64,000 nt of DNA from Loktanella sp. SALINAS62 (GTDB taxonomy: Bacteria; Pseudomonadota; Alphaproteobacteria; Rhodobacterales; Rhodobacteraceae): NCBI RefSeq assembly GCF_018263905.1, contig NZ_JAAFZU010000030.1, positions 34,580-98,579 of the forward strand, written 5' to 3'. A model generated the notes under the pieces. It ran no database searches. It was not told the DNA's origin and saw only the letters and a program-made list of their open reading frames with translations. The position numbers were made by a program, and so were the translations under genes. Each line of letters starts with the position of its first letter. Positions within the stretch are counted from its first letter, which is position 1. Of this stretch, positions 43,201 to 45,555 are shown piece by piece.

Positions 43201-45356
43201 GTTCCGCCGATCGCGGCGGTCACTTTGGTATCGACAATGCCCATCGCCACCGCCACGCCGACGCCTGTGCCGCCATCGGTGGTCACCGTTCCGTCCGCCG
43301 TCGCGGTAATGCTTTCCGTCGCGGTGGCGTCAAGGATCACGTCACCCACAGATGCGATGGTACCGCTGCCCGACACGCTGACGACGGTATCGGACCGATA
43401 GTCCGACACCACGACCGCCCCTGCAAAGCTGACGGAATTGCCCTCTGGCGTGGTCGCCCCGTCGTTCTGCGTGCTCGCATCCTTGTCGGAATCCGCCAAA
43501 CGCTGTTCGGATTCATTTTTCTCGTCGCCGGTGCTTTCAACTGCGCCGCCTGCCGTCGACGTGGATTTTGTGGTGATGTCGCTGTCCAGCGTGGCAGTCA
43601 GATCGACACTGTCGGGCGTATCGACATTGCCCAAGATCGACGCGCTGTCGCTCATTGACACACGTGTCGTGGCCTGCACTGAACTGACCGCAACCGTTGC
43701 ACCGGCGCTGCCCGCCGTGCCGTCCGCATTGCTGACCACCAGCAGGTTGGTGGCAGCGTTCAATGCGACCGCGCCATCGGCGCTGATGATTGAAGCACCC
43801 AACATGTCAATGGTCGATGTTGCCAGAATCACGGTGACCGAAACGGCTGCATCCGATGTTTCGTCGTCGTCCGTGCCATCGGCCTTGTCCGTCGCGTCGA
43901 TGTCCAGCGTTACGGTCGTCCGCGCCGTCACATCGCCCGTCGCCGTCACCGTTCCACCATCCAGTCCGATCGTGGCCGACGGCAATGCCACCACCAGCGC
44001 CCCACCCAGCGGACCGATGATCAACGGATCGGGCGTGAACGTCGCGGACGCCGACGCTGTCAGCGTCACGGCGCCACCAGTTGCGACGACGCTGCCAGCG
44101 ATGTCGATATCGGCGACAGGCGCCGCCACGTAAACGCCGGGAATCAGGTTAGTCGGGTCGATGGCATAGCTGTCTTCGGTCGCCACCGCGTTGAACGTTA
44201 CGCTGCTGCCCGTCACAGATGCGCCCGACGCGACCGCGATGCTTTCGGCATTCACCGTGATCGCGCCTGCGGTCACGGTCCCGGTAAACAGGACGGAATC
44301 GCTGCCACTTTCGCCGTTGATGGTCAGACTGGCAGGACCCAGATCCAGGTTTCCGACGGACAAAAGATCGCCCTGCGCCTGCGCAATACCATCGGCAGAG
44401 GGCAGACCCAGATCATCGCCCATGTTGATGGTCAGGCTGGCCGTTGGTGTCGACAGCGCCAAGCTTTCGAACGTGGGGATCGCATCGTTCGAGGTCACGA
44501 CCACAGTGCCCCCCGATTGCGACAGTGTGGCGTCGTCCGACACTTCGACACCCATCAAACCCATGTCGAACGTGTAATTCTCCACCGTCATGTCGGTGGC
44601 GTCGATTGGTTCCAGACCGTCAAACTGCAGCACGACGCCATCGCGGTCGATAGTGCCCGACGTGCCGCCGGTGGCCGCGTAATGCACGCTGTCAAACGTG
44701 CCACCGTCCAACACCATAGAGTCGTAGCCGCCGTCGCCACCATCGATCGTGCCGCTCAGCACGCCGGTCGCACTGACGATGAAAGTATCCTCGTTGTCGG
44801 CGGCGCCCTTTGCGGTTTCGACGTTGACGAAACGCACGCCTGCGACGGTTCCGGTATCGCGCCCGTCGATGGTCCATGTCGTGTCACTTGACGGACCGGC
44901 TATCGTGTCATCACCCCCTGCACCGTCGAAACGCACGCTCACGTCCTGCATCGCAGCCGTCACGCTTAGGGTCAGGCGGTCGTTGTGCGCGGTGCCGGTG
45001 ATGATAATTTCTGTTGTCTCGGCGGCTGCACGCTCGCCCACGATTTCGCCGGTTTCATCGTCGTAGACACGGTAAGCTGTGGCCGTTTCGTCGTATTCAA
45101 GGGTGTAGCTGGCCCCACCGTCCCCAGCCATATCGACCGACAGCGGCATCAGATCGGCAGACAGCAAAAAGCGTGGTTCCATCGCCTCGAGCTTGACAGC
45201 CGAGACCATGACCGGGGTCGTCACCTTCGGCGAAGGCGCGACATTTGCGAATGTTCGGTGGCGCGTACGACCGCCAAACCATGACAACGGAGACGTTCGA
45301 CCGCGTGGCTTGCGATTCTCTAGTCCAAACGCCTTGGCGCCAAATGGAAAAGCCAT
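16233..45356 (-). CDS. Giant LEPR-XLL-type repeat protein with RTX repeats and C-terminal zincin motif (9,707 aa)
   Basis: One uninterrupted 29.1-kb frame. Order: basic N-terminus, no classical signal peptide, LEAMEPRFLLSAD (56-68); Gly/Ala/Thr-rich solenoid-like repeats (about 300-4250) with Lys/Asp-rich linkers; an insert with HGL...GD motifs (about 4255-4820); more repeats; dockerin/EF-hand-like loops DWNHDGAYTQDD, DTNGDGNINFTD, DINGDGVVDLHD (about 6430-6800); Calx-beta-like stretch (about 6735-7335); RTX nonapeptides such as GGSGDDTI and GGAGDDLI (about 8010-8930); two LamG-like folds (about 9040-9400); Ser/Thr linker; matrixin-like HEIGHLLGFEH (9555-9565) with Met-turn IMSG; Pro-rich 140-residue tail. 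ATG preceded by AAGGGGGG. A secreted or surface calcium-dependent adhesin/matrix protein is inferred. It follows, on the same strand, the operon for SecA-like, HlyD, M50 and SapC proteins that I infer exports it. Confidence 0.9.
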   Translation of the reverse strand: MAFPFGAKAFGLENRKPRGRTSPLSWFGGRTRHRTFANVAPSPKVTTPVMVSAVKLEAMEPRFLLSADLMPLSVDMAGDGGASYTLEYDETATAYRVYDDETGEIVGERAAAETTEIIITGTAHNDRLTLSVTAAMQDVSVRFDGAGGDDTIAGPSSDTTWTIDGRDTGTVAGVRFVNVETAKGAADNEDTFIVSATGVLSGTIDGGDGGYDSMVLDGGTFDSVHYAATGGTSGTIDRDGVVLQFDGLEPIDATDMTVENYTFDMGLMGVEVSDDATLSQSGGTVVVTSNDAIPTFESLALSTPTASLTINMGDDLGLPSADGIAQAQGDLLSVGNLDLGPASLTINGESGSDSVLFTGTVTAGAITVNAESIAVASGASVTGSSVTFNAVATEDSYAIDPTNLIPGVYVAAPVADIDIAGSVVATGGAVTLTASASATFTPDPLIIGPLGGALVVALPSATIGLDGGTVTATGDVTARTTVTLDIDATDKADGTDDDETSDAAVSVTVILATSTIDMLGASIISADGAVALNAATNLLVVSNADGTAGSAGATVAVSSVQATTRVSMSDSASILGNVDTPDSVDLTATLDSDITTKSTSTAGGAVESTGDEKNESEQRLADSDKDASTQNDGATTPEGNSVSFAGAVVVSDYRSDTVVSVSGSGTIASVGDVILDATATESITATADGTVTTDGGTGVGVAVAMGIVDTKVTAAIGGTVIFTDTDKVSVLSTLNADSSYTLTATSGGGGSAESGFQGSLAISIVSTDVQAIIENGANLNLNGADVLASASSATKTDTAALKGEGTVATSSVGVGAGVALYVGSHLSTAALLGNANFTGATGDLTLIATGKHSDTTTAQAGAAGTGTTVGGAVAISVVNNDTVTDFGDPGSALDLDGDVAAATTHTGTSATLADGTAAGGTTAVGAAIGLAFVNNNGSSTLRRDLTTTGSFEMSALTKAESKAEAKASAAGAEKEAAPDAADGGADGQRDKQIDYANTRGDAGGKTTDVSADEQASANSSGDGGASGGGNVSVAGALALNISSSMAVAQIDGVTLRAADVSLTTTADMNATSDADGSAAAGSGTSVGIAVGITVAEMRNVAQITDGASVTQTGSGDLVLSATMNDADDSQHSFGAAATAGASGGDTGVAGSFALLIVDSDTAASMDGASSVDLGGANAAMTATSDSVDTTTASANQDDGGTLGVGAGIAIGVTDHDTTATVANGSDLTNGNDISLTASGTHVATTTAESGAESSGTTVGGAVAVAVDNRLTQARIGTGDDDLDAAGVLTLSATHSGSSTTKAGSDATGADAAIGASIALGFVTDKASAELERDASVAALTMTAIADGASIVTSKASAAGASSEADAEDGTDANADKQKNDKVALANQKNKGADVNPDEGNNDTSAKDGSNNSVGVAAALALNVSKAEASATLIDRAVTGDVTLTTSNNMDAKADASGIASEGAQTTSVGVAVAINVANMRNVAGLQGTSSVTGGLTASATMTDKDGNSQHDFGATAVSGASGGDVGAAGSFALGIIDSDTRASIDGDGRISATDEDVSLSAASVSENTVSATASATSGKTGVGVSIAINVNNAVTEAEIADGAILTGVANLALVANGSYENTTFASGGGAGKQSETGVGGGVAVAVVDNMTTARIGISPSALAISGDLSADVVHHGRATTTADGTAEASTAIGAAIAIGLVDDTGRATLERDLTATGGISLSARVDGASETISKASAKGAKDKNTDGDNDASTGETADTQKTQNTAMANNASDTGKGTSTSASKNGKGVSIAAALAVNVSSSTAEAVLADGLTVSSGGAGLSLITSNNMDATARGEGDSATTGTGTSVGVGVAINVADMTNRARIGAGSTITATGLTLQSTMKDVGGDPQHNFKAEATSGASGGKIGIAGSFALSVANATTEAIIGDSAGADSTITLTGGAVVLEAVSDETTTVQATSAAIGKARQGTGVGAGIALTVGFNETRTTVDEGTTLNGAVSALTLRAQSSDTLTTNSEAGAAGNTAIGGSVAVAYVENVTEAVLGSGGGTLVLTGGALLIAADHTATITTTADGEAAGGNVGVGASVALNIGDDETDAFIDRSLTGASTIDVHGKGVIESSATSKASATGQKKKKTNSDGSESAEDSNTSDEEAAENTTFAQEKGGAKADKAPTETGASTVGEADTKAQDEGGKGVEDQASVKSGGTKVAATVAVNYLNAEIDARVGDDVTLVGSGAVTVKAESKVTARAIGIATATDISANTGVAAAVALNISLLDTTARVGQGASLTGSDVSVLAVHPTDDDANTYQVRALSGAVSGGTGIGGSIAVNYVDSTMKAEVAGARATGDTVDPWDETVLNATTGNVTVKAESHTILQNISGGAALSTKGGTGVGIAISVNIFNTMDTKAIVGNNADLDAVGTVDVTANSTIKPLEETLVLIERQEVDVGDVTEIQVNEVSVDVAFTNFAAGVAASNGGTAVGGSSSVNVMLINTEASVGSNTTVDAGGDITVNATDMTTLFTGAGGIGLSAGGSGVGVGIDVNVITRDTLAQVGSGAALNSSGGAVSVNATADDDFTSFAATFGASSGGNAVALSVAVMVAITDTRALVLAGTDDDNTTSLSAGTDVTVKADGDFDLKLISGGVAFGVGGAGVGIASSVLVHDDDVEADVRDYTSIVTGGPIGLSVRAVSTDDILNIVAAAGVSGSSVGIGGSVLVSVLTEDTKALIGDHVLVDATAAANNPGVIVDADSTTEILAVSGAIALSSSSAVGAGVNVHTVTKTTEAKIGGSSEIIADGNIIVNAQSTEDIKTFSVAAAGGASVGVGVAADVYVLTLTTTASIGAQSDVFARGSVLVQAVDETEADLLVGGAAVGGSAGVGGGAGVAVINKTTTATIDTGADVTGLGLDTVIARDGTFTVDYDTGSTKSGIDEDAIKLDSQTPDREAFEIGTPAGSDLDKDIADTPDKSNQSADGDDLEGDPGLARERVALAGTEIVRGVAVSASSKDDVESLAFGFAASGSGAVGIGAAVNIVDVTTTAQVKDGGSINSFAPDGNATAADTEQSVLVAAASDFNHTGVGVGLALSGAGAGAPGVNVSVINQDTQALLGESVADANDRRTVRVAAADDVIVRANAEAKFLIVAAGVAASGTFAIGGGVGVVSIDNTTTASVGNDTVIDAGGDVLVSANDDSDMTMIAGGAGVGIGGAGVGASVGIFVVNKSTIASIGDRAQVDAGGNGTGYADILTGDMNDDTGAFFTGEAHGVIVQATSSETFLTVQAAGAAGGYAGVAGAVGATIVDSDTAAWIGRDAQINQFSANYLTVGNDAGPNQGVWVGAANRTSLTAATVGVAGGLVGISGVVNYGMITNDVSAKIFAGADVNAQDIVVVGAVSDKLIRGFTVSGAGGALALGGAISVFAVGEAFSDTYENNNEAADNGGSNDTGSALDTGGGNAQDESGKTADNSAGEVDGQLGAVSGGAAGADANSADGRAASGLSGVDITSRSLSTATLNANLLLAAQDEPGVSAIVQGNAKIKTAGDVAVMAEEVIETKFITTSAQVGGAAVGAAITVLNINSNVRGRLGGETVAGGIVTVGGSGTRDIGATSVGVQAGGVAIGAGVNVVTDNSKQLAEVSDGGKVDGASQLNVTAANDQDLDITSYSVTLGGSVAAGFNFSIVKLNNTDSFDGTNQADTMARIGDGAQIGQTTSVGSVAVLATSEIDANVVTYAGAGGGLAAVGVNVADLKITPDVVAEIGNNVAINATGNVGVTAISSHDGTANMFGITAGTLAGVGVSISIVETSPDTTAQIGTGFTGSSNGLSVEAMHNVPTVLVMDPDRGAHAIALAAGGGLVGGQGAVPLAKANARVAATIMNGGGFNAGTGLVTVSADVRNAATADAQTFALGALGLGASVAIAEASGSAKSLMDGVLTGGASLTVSANGRNRADTMANAASLGLVAGTAPISRATVMPVLEAKIAGNVTVGGAVIVKATSDGDAFANSDSKSGGIGGVGFVESTATVSPDIDAVIQSGTISGSSISILTTHNAQDGNTSKARAVAEAAGVSGIGVQINKSEAYANANLQSWVGNQAVFNAPNAAVKIEANGRNQAEALTDGLNVGILGAVGITDSFAYANGTAKAYFADRTTATGNVDFTFGSLDMDAVTQDTASARSNAAGGGVISVTTNDSEAEANSTVKAWIGSEISLLASGNITIDALGTPEADAYTKGTSGGAINVALSKSKTTVNPTVSAEIRAGVVLETTGNVSVKAKADRQSSDVPSYRIDSADGTKNTLVVDRHGLETGDLIEYAATGSTVPGLSGQVDLDDGLGLRDRSYNVIRFSTDVIAFGNRFDGSQIDPLTEQITFSNPHNYLSGDKVVLHEVNSAGEDTAQPDILNSTTLYVLVVDDFTIKLVDSAAKTSASYVENNFNDFDSTDVSDNYINVGSNGFTVGQAVTYVAPPKSNFLTVQVDVTAAQLADDTDTREQTTNNNRIFFVDLDPNSDDEGDLIAHGFSNSDLVVYTAVATTTTKLIDDPDPDASPAAKIIETTVTQDPIGGLESGRIYRVANVDDAGSSLQLKTSDTVSTDVYYVRTPSGGDSILRTDGADWADNGFQVGDTLTIAGSNGNNGSSYTIAAVNGDTLVLNQTLSQITRVDQQMTIGSANVATAGDPDLRVTVTLSSGTWADAGITSGTVRFKAGGLVYTGSVVLNSGTTLRLDTVYVSGAGTYADAVVERTSAETDTIDTPIVALDADKSDDRIHSLALLEDAPISGLTDGQTYYVHSKDAGDANRIRLAAAPGGGVITLNSFNVAGQDHYIGSQAIDLDQTGSNNFYDLRIDVTANTGQTDDVINAPGGLSLAVVAPQTGDGQSSSTSKGSGGGIVSGTVNTADMTSTPTVSANVLATLVSAGGDLTIESDAFTKTTAYASNGSGGFVAVGKATVNHNSGNGDLTSTASIGDNTQLIAGGNLSVKSLADNESSISSKATTGGFVGVANAKAYSNTDFTSDVSVGSNAVIFVGGFAQFVAEGSTTGKATANAKGVGFGGDGSADAGSRANDGSGAFTTIAGSALIEASELSLEAYLNDVDLRTDASGRGGGFYSEGDGEATTAFDADSSVTIGGSARLTGWEGVDILIENSGVIAKSYSYSRSSGLFGKVDSDSATTVTVDAIVTGAALANITAGPRDEANGNLAFYNYAQEPASDAQRLAFLVVAENNLGTNITETAVVSKRSLASGGASGNDPSITTTKPIVFDSDVTILSGRSPDLLVEKQVTVDSNAIITNAEVITIDDSAAQGDSFKAIQSGSIEGDKIYVNDIQNPGPGDVVFDSDSIAGSGGTWTFRNSLQRITILNESDKTIQINDINVFGEKPPVVVLAPTNQAAGNRTLTFNIVTDVAPTLVSIRNTGNSDIELNGDINNPIGVTTIENTQGSILGTQSRDTSVVRSQIINVDAAQDAGRYGQRIVIDLVDSVGTPEAFSFTTAQVGALSNQIFLGLGNKFFDGQLVRYDTDSGSAALGGLTDGDLYYIRLSADGNAATLSLVEGGTAVDLTGGGTLTDGHTLTAVEVITVDAGNDAYLDVRALLRQDLANVEKADGAYLVNIDRVAAGNTADVLLQATWLQDGLGGGGGVIVKHPQNNTAPADNTYEVFFDDIDQKANKTDRGAFAEGISSTPETTFDFRGIDPVTQLRTLAGLQAGAVSGTGNIVVAAANSAPGDVRINILALTETDTTGNATGAGHVSALTNGWIAMTELTGDFRVGTITSTDDDVLLYAPRSFVDAQGVNNQADADIAGFNITLIAASGFVNPDADDIQGTDGEVETPTIGASGFGGGIGYASNFLEIDVDRSSVTLAGTGVLRAFDNTATTSDGIFIDEVIGDLHIHTVHSISDVSLRTTGGSIVDARNDDAANIIGLSIDLDANGVGSTIGEVGDDLEIDSRNGLTPVGLEVDSDDVALEADGSIWLTEVAEELRLVLAHSYVGDIRLTVREATGSTSTSENFELIESGSARFAEGNSIAPGNHADADRIIAEGLVYAELGAVELRVGDDVTLDDNAGIIAGEGIIIRGDYGDRDVNIGTTMVLRGVIMAGAILDVAGQRNGGTPIGTSSPNLTRAPLRTDDDFEARLTQVFGGSDVDFFQFGDTSGVAGTTVRGMDGYIKLGSKTRVHGGATPDVANDVDDGEDRFAVYYLQDTATQTSPQTGPNAVDAKGNLAPGHEVVAEHTLTLDGQSDLDFYSVYSLGSQGDERNYIINVLDTGAEDDGADQLSIFGNDGTNDGKTDDIFLLRAANFLPGETADRPGYVAILHGQIDGYQDVIYNNEESTKVQRIAYDTGINGRLVVEGRGGNDAFFTDDTTVITTLDGGADDDTFQIGQIFGEKRNVSEGNLLAQDVFPELVATSRGWLSAGSSSPLLAQGGTGNDEFRVYSNQSELRLEGDDDNDLFIIRAFALAATIDFDWNHDGAYTQDDLDAGVVVLSELRDLQTGGLTADAAINALMATSVFGLAGPDDDYRAALRASLRTVTSGGTDYLFDTNGDGNINFTDLLLTPDDVTDDEIVLDDKGVAVPQIGLGFSIGQAPDIRAGGGQDEVRYNVNAPVSVDGGTGFDKLVILGTEFADDIVITAQGIFGAGLNVRYSTMEVVEVDGLEGDDEFFIRSTAFGVAYRVIGGLGSDTINVAGDVTEDIVTRELEGVSGAVDHLVTSDDTLYDGLLIDGFNYNVATEGEGLVVIDEGPDGFTAVREGGPDAVDSYTVRLAQALAEGEVVYVTVSAARSPEEERNDTLINPAPLPNGPGDTFWLSTVAGAAVPSDFTRNAGFDINGDGVVDLHDVIENRAVVLRFDHTNYDQAQTVSLYAVDDTRAEGDRVVVMQHSVISNSAAYDAIDVANVEVQVKDNDTPGINIRQVDSTLVEDGRTILIEGDETTGLTDIIQIDLAKKPAGTVVVELTLNDLSDRALRLVNIDSNPDLKILLTAERYINGDGDLVVGTATFTDLTWDTPINIGLEARDDAVREDPQTATIGFARGIDTTDPDFVFPNLRSGSGLLPVTVLDNETAGSLVQQSGGSTVLIPDGSDTKDYTLRLTKQPTSDVNVAVLTDGLADVVAIGDKMATYETIGGVRATQKFAGAIVFEEIGGKLTLTRGPGADFGDFVADGWITGDLIRIAGTDVSGADVNGDYAIESVTTQTITLTTTDADASPTATQVDTVILSLLNERDVWTGYAKLATETDPLTGDQSTRLIRTDATGNQLDAAVQGWLREGFLEGQRVRITNVGTDDFVDAKIAIIRGDNDTQDDKLQFTLDPMSDDAFSDAGWLSNGSATMVEVNRIAVVATFTDANFYDEQKITLKADIYYEVPSTRDGVKIFAVKAHRLSDLQGPLAVEGGPAGADRSLTNGIKLAGERDDFLIAIAAQAPESQQIDVLNIFNDSSLADGTGVLDDTTLRGFGMADDLVFPDVSGPIFGEGTEGAVPQDLVYAGGLSFGKVNFGVSGVGTDGADSTIEVFNFMMGEGNDYLDVLGTLNPAEFVSAQNEFTFINGWSDGNYNFLYTQNPEFKNAQVISREGFNWKAEGFLVGQTVTIEGVAGQSWTIIGIEDAIEYFEADGTTPIINPETDEPYRDPSDNSLLILSGNDFPAITGEAKLVATDKPVLEEVTVSISGGLITRSAGNWAESGFLAGHLLQIGIGDNRSELRIVDISDDGLILTVKGDDLNDLPATLTDFFWVQGAHGGLTVLHGGGNLVVDTSGSFDLRTVDGENIATRLDGRSFADNRFAVGQLVQLAGESHTRQILEIRDATASDYGIADGFTSWGRDAQLVLSDPLAGGAIDWGTGGAVDADLSLATATVTTTLVENVDIRVDRLVRTDGTDWTGFVAGDFIEIAGQPGQFEITAINGNVLTVGNAALDPCDDGPVTVTLTRTDITTSTGASIGGDHFVVTGGAGPDSPLVIYGDTSQDGMWYSGEPSNPLGIELGEKPFDPFPELPDAENEDDEWIFPVANWFKNFGNDVIDASGLFADVTYGADGLPRDADGKVVTVGLVAYGGPGNDLLIGSQVGDHLAGGSGDDTIIGQRGVDHIYGDSGVNVNIFTRALDIATSDNSPEPTAIKNFPRTESTFSPVASKVLDHLTAGRDTIIGDGSGATGFDMTPDIIFGDHGVVTQNVQDPNLPDVGAPAGVQILQKIQTTLLESVLVIEAVELQNGGDDILIAGGMEDILIGGAGHDIIDGGAGDDLIFGDNVTLTRMGPAGDTNLTDDIASLRYQTLAGTLMYSRSDRATSAGYGEEVAGEDTSGVLMVSLNEKDKPIARDYRDPNGPSWWNEYTIDYALQHTMEMAAGRVGAGSFGNDYIAGGQGNDQIFGQLGNDVIQGDGTVQGTILDAAEIQALIDGVDVDTRRVGAARDPQGDHDPIGPLTVIAVDIVATDLTQDGEDYIEGGGGCDVIFGGLGQDDLIGGSSSFFSLTDRNMRPDGKDMIFGGTGVQIDRNDDDLPGDPAAQHNRHAHDADVIVADNGNIVRLVGVNGTDVQSLTGGAQDYLHFAYDTDAYNADEKIIVRGVSLLDYTPAGPDLQLDGWNNDVFGNDEVHGETGDDVIYLGGGADIGFGDADNDDIYGNWGSDWISGGTGIDGIVGDDGRIMTSRNTALERGQDYGSAFAESLYGVFKLLATDPDSRTSQGNVINEFIYSPGRVQTETINVAGELLKSVDLTPYNVDPDSALQADPNAHNPMFADDVIFGGLGDDFIHGGSGDDAIAGGEALTESYVQLYLDDGDAIPDGLVRTDFSRPWNPERGNILNFGADTDPWNDPQNIRTRLGEFLLYDEYDPRRVILFADDGTVWKGDDNPLDYKQFFLNLADNEGRTELGYIDFENNGTPIGEMVARESDGDDRIFGDVGNDWLVGGTGRDHIYGGFGNDLMNGDDVMGGANPNGANYDAYSGRNDSTDTHVSYEDRIYGGAGLDILIGNTGGDRLIDWVGEFNSYIVPFAPFGIATVSRQVPPALFDFLWAQAASDGVDMTRTADTGQSNSRSRYSNVAGFMGDPDGELGLVTQRDKGLWQDQTGAPSDPQAGNIPGGARDVLRTADFNDRKGNGFATDTGAFTPTGGRMAVTADDGASTATAVMIVDRYLPRYYEVQTTFNLDKPTGGWKANGYIIFDYYSDQDFKFAGINVSTNKIEMGYVDAAGWHYTVQSKKPVRIKPGANYDVLVAVNDNNVTLVVEGVNWFTHDYDPRYDIAGEIIPMNAGMVGIAMDGSRGTFDNFKVQILPPEWTLDETDDFEGVVDELTQTVQSGDWAQQGGTLAGIAQGLQPAINLIDLGSQIAANSYLELAVDIDGSGQGGLIFDSYDAENYKFVALDAAFGRIIVGHATSDDGIVIDHSQNVVLTGKTGHNLQVTFKGAGMEIRVDGVKLGDYAFNAVTVDGQFGVIVLDGMVAFDNLRVATNDDAFADTMRLGGATLQTSAPYDDAEAVSVDQSETSLATSDQTGSTDATVSDSQVTTTRSLTTDDVAAIFDAALADWAESGLVTEAELAAISASFAVVDLTGNTLASATQDGVIQIDVDAAGVGWYLDPDPETDDEFEGTVQGVDLLSVLRHEIGHLLGFEHNELTIMSGEIDAGERIAIVEPAPTDTVEEPSTPVSEPVDDKTPTKGGGKGNRNAALSDGLVFDPMTGSLVPADEAELLFARYEMAAPSETAKIIQIAAFGSVAAVAAQKGRANQNVVAAKQGDPQSPPQSLGSKLKGWLRIA
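16600..16960 (-). other. Matrixin-like zincin module at the C-terminus of the giant protein
   Basis: Encodes residues about 9465-9585: helix TTDDVAAIFDAALADW, strands with IQIDVDAAGVGWY, then VLRHEIGHLLGFEH (zinc ligands His9555, His9559, His9565; catalytic Glu9556) and the Met-turn ELTIMSGE. These are HExxHxxGxxH metzincin features, but the domain is short compared with serralysins. Whether it cleaves the giant protein itself, neighbours or nothing is unknown. Confidence 0.7.
18560..21330 (-). repeat. RTX calcium-binding nonapeptide blocks
   Basis: Encodes at least eight clusters of GGxGxDxhx repeats, for example GGPGNDLLIG, GGSGDDTIIG, GGAGHDIIDGGAGDDLIFG, GGQGNDQIFG, GGLGDDFIHGGSGDDAIAG and GGFGNDLMNG, separated by long inserts. 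Family knowledge: such repeats fold into beta-rolls on binding Ca2+ outside the cell and are typical of exported proteins. Confidence 0.85.
30900..32590 (-). other. Insert domain with repeated HGL/GD motifs within the giant protein
   Basis: About 560 residues interrupt the solenoid-like repeats. Repeated short motifs appear: DRHGLETGDLIEY, PHNYLSGDKVVL, SNGFTVGQAVTYV, AHGFSNSDLVVY, and TDGADWADNGFQVGDTLTI. The last type (W...GF..GD.I.I.G) recurs far downstream at 21800-24000, for example GNWAESGFLAGHLLQI and TDWTGFVAGDFIEI. Function unknown. Confidence 0.6.
33000..38750 (-). repeat. Tandem short repeats (about 55-60 aa) of the giant protein
   Basis: Divergent tandem units of about 165-180 bp encode the pattern VxAxSxxxxxxxxGGxAxGxxxGVGxxxxVxxxxxxTxAxIGxxxxVxAxG, seen for instance as GVGIGGSVLVSVLTEDTKALIG and GVGVAADVYVLTLTTTASIG. 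The regular alternation of Gly/Ala cores and Thr/Asp turns suggests a beta-solenoid stalk. Confidence 0.75.
38750..43550 (-). repeat. Four higher-order repeats of about 1.15 kb with charged linkers
   Basis: Lys/Asp/Glu-rich linkers at about 43440-43550, 42300-42490, 41127-41320, 39990-40180 and 38750-39020 recur every 1.1-1.17 kb (about 385 aa). Between them the same sub-modules recur in order, for example SNNMDAKA/SNNMDATA, NVANMRN/NVADMTN, a QHDFGA/QHNFKA segment, SGASGG and GSFALxxxxxxT. This is a super-repeat above the short repeat. Confidence 0.75.
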
Positions 45357-45510
45357 CTTGTCCCCCCTTAAGAGAAGCAGTTTAACTGGCTTTTGTCCAA
45401 AAATGTGCAGCTAGAAGGATCGACGAAGCCAGGCCGGCAGTGGTCAAAACGCGCTTAATCTTTAAGTTGAGTCGAGGGTAGGTTACTGCAAGTGAGGCGA
45501 CTTTTGGAAA

Positions 45511-45529
45511 AAAAGTTAAATTAACTTTT
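45511..45529. promoter_or_regulatory. Perfect 9-bp-arm palindrome between adaptor gene and giant gene
   Basis: AAAAGTTAA-A-TTAACTTTT in a 199-bp AT-rich gap. On the minus strand it begins 27 nt after the stop of the HlyD-type adaptor gene and runs into TTTTTTT, so it could act as a weak intrinsic terminator; being AT-only apart from one GC pair per arm, an operator is equally possible. A second smaller palindrome CTTAA-TCT-TTAAG lies at 45454-45466. No clear -35/-10 pair was found. Confidence 0.5.
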
Positions 45530-45555
45530 GATACGCCCCAGTAATGCCCTCATCC

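Noticed and set aside
24813..43658. Several plus-strand open frames of 200-460 codons opposite the giant gene (e.g. 24813-26201, 28509-29801, 31668-32780, 42315-43658)
   Set aside because: All are complementary-frame shadows of the GC-rich repetitive giant gene; no recognisable domains, no ribosome-binding sites, and they vary with the repeats.
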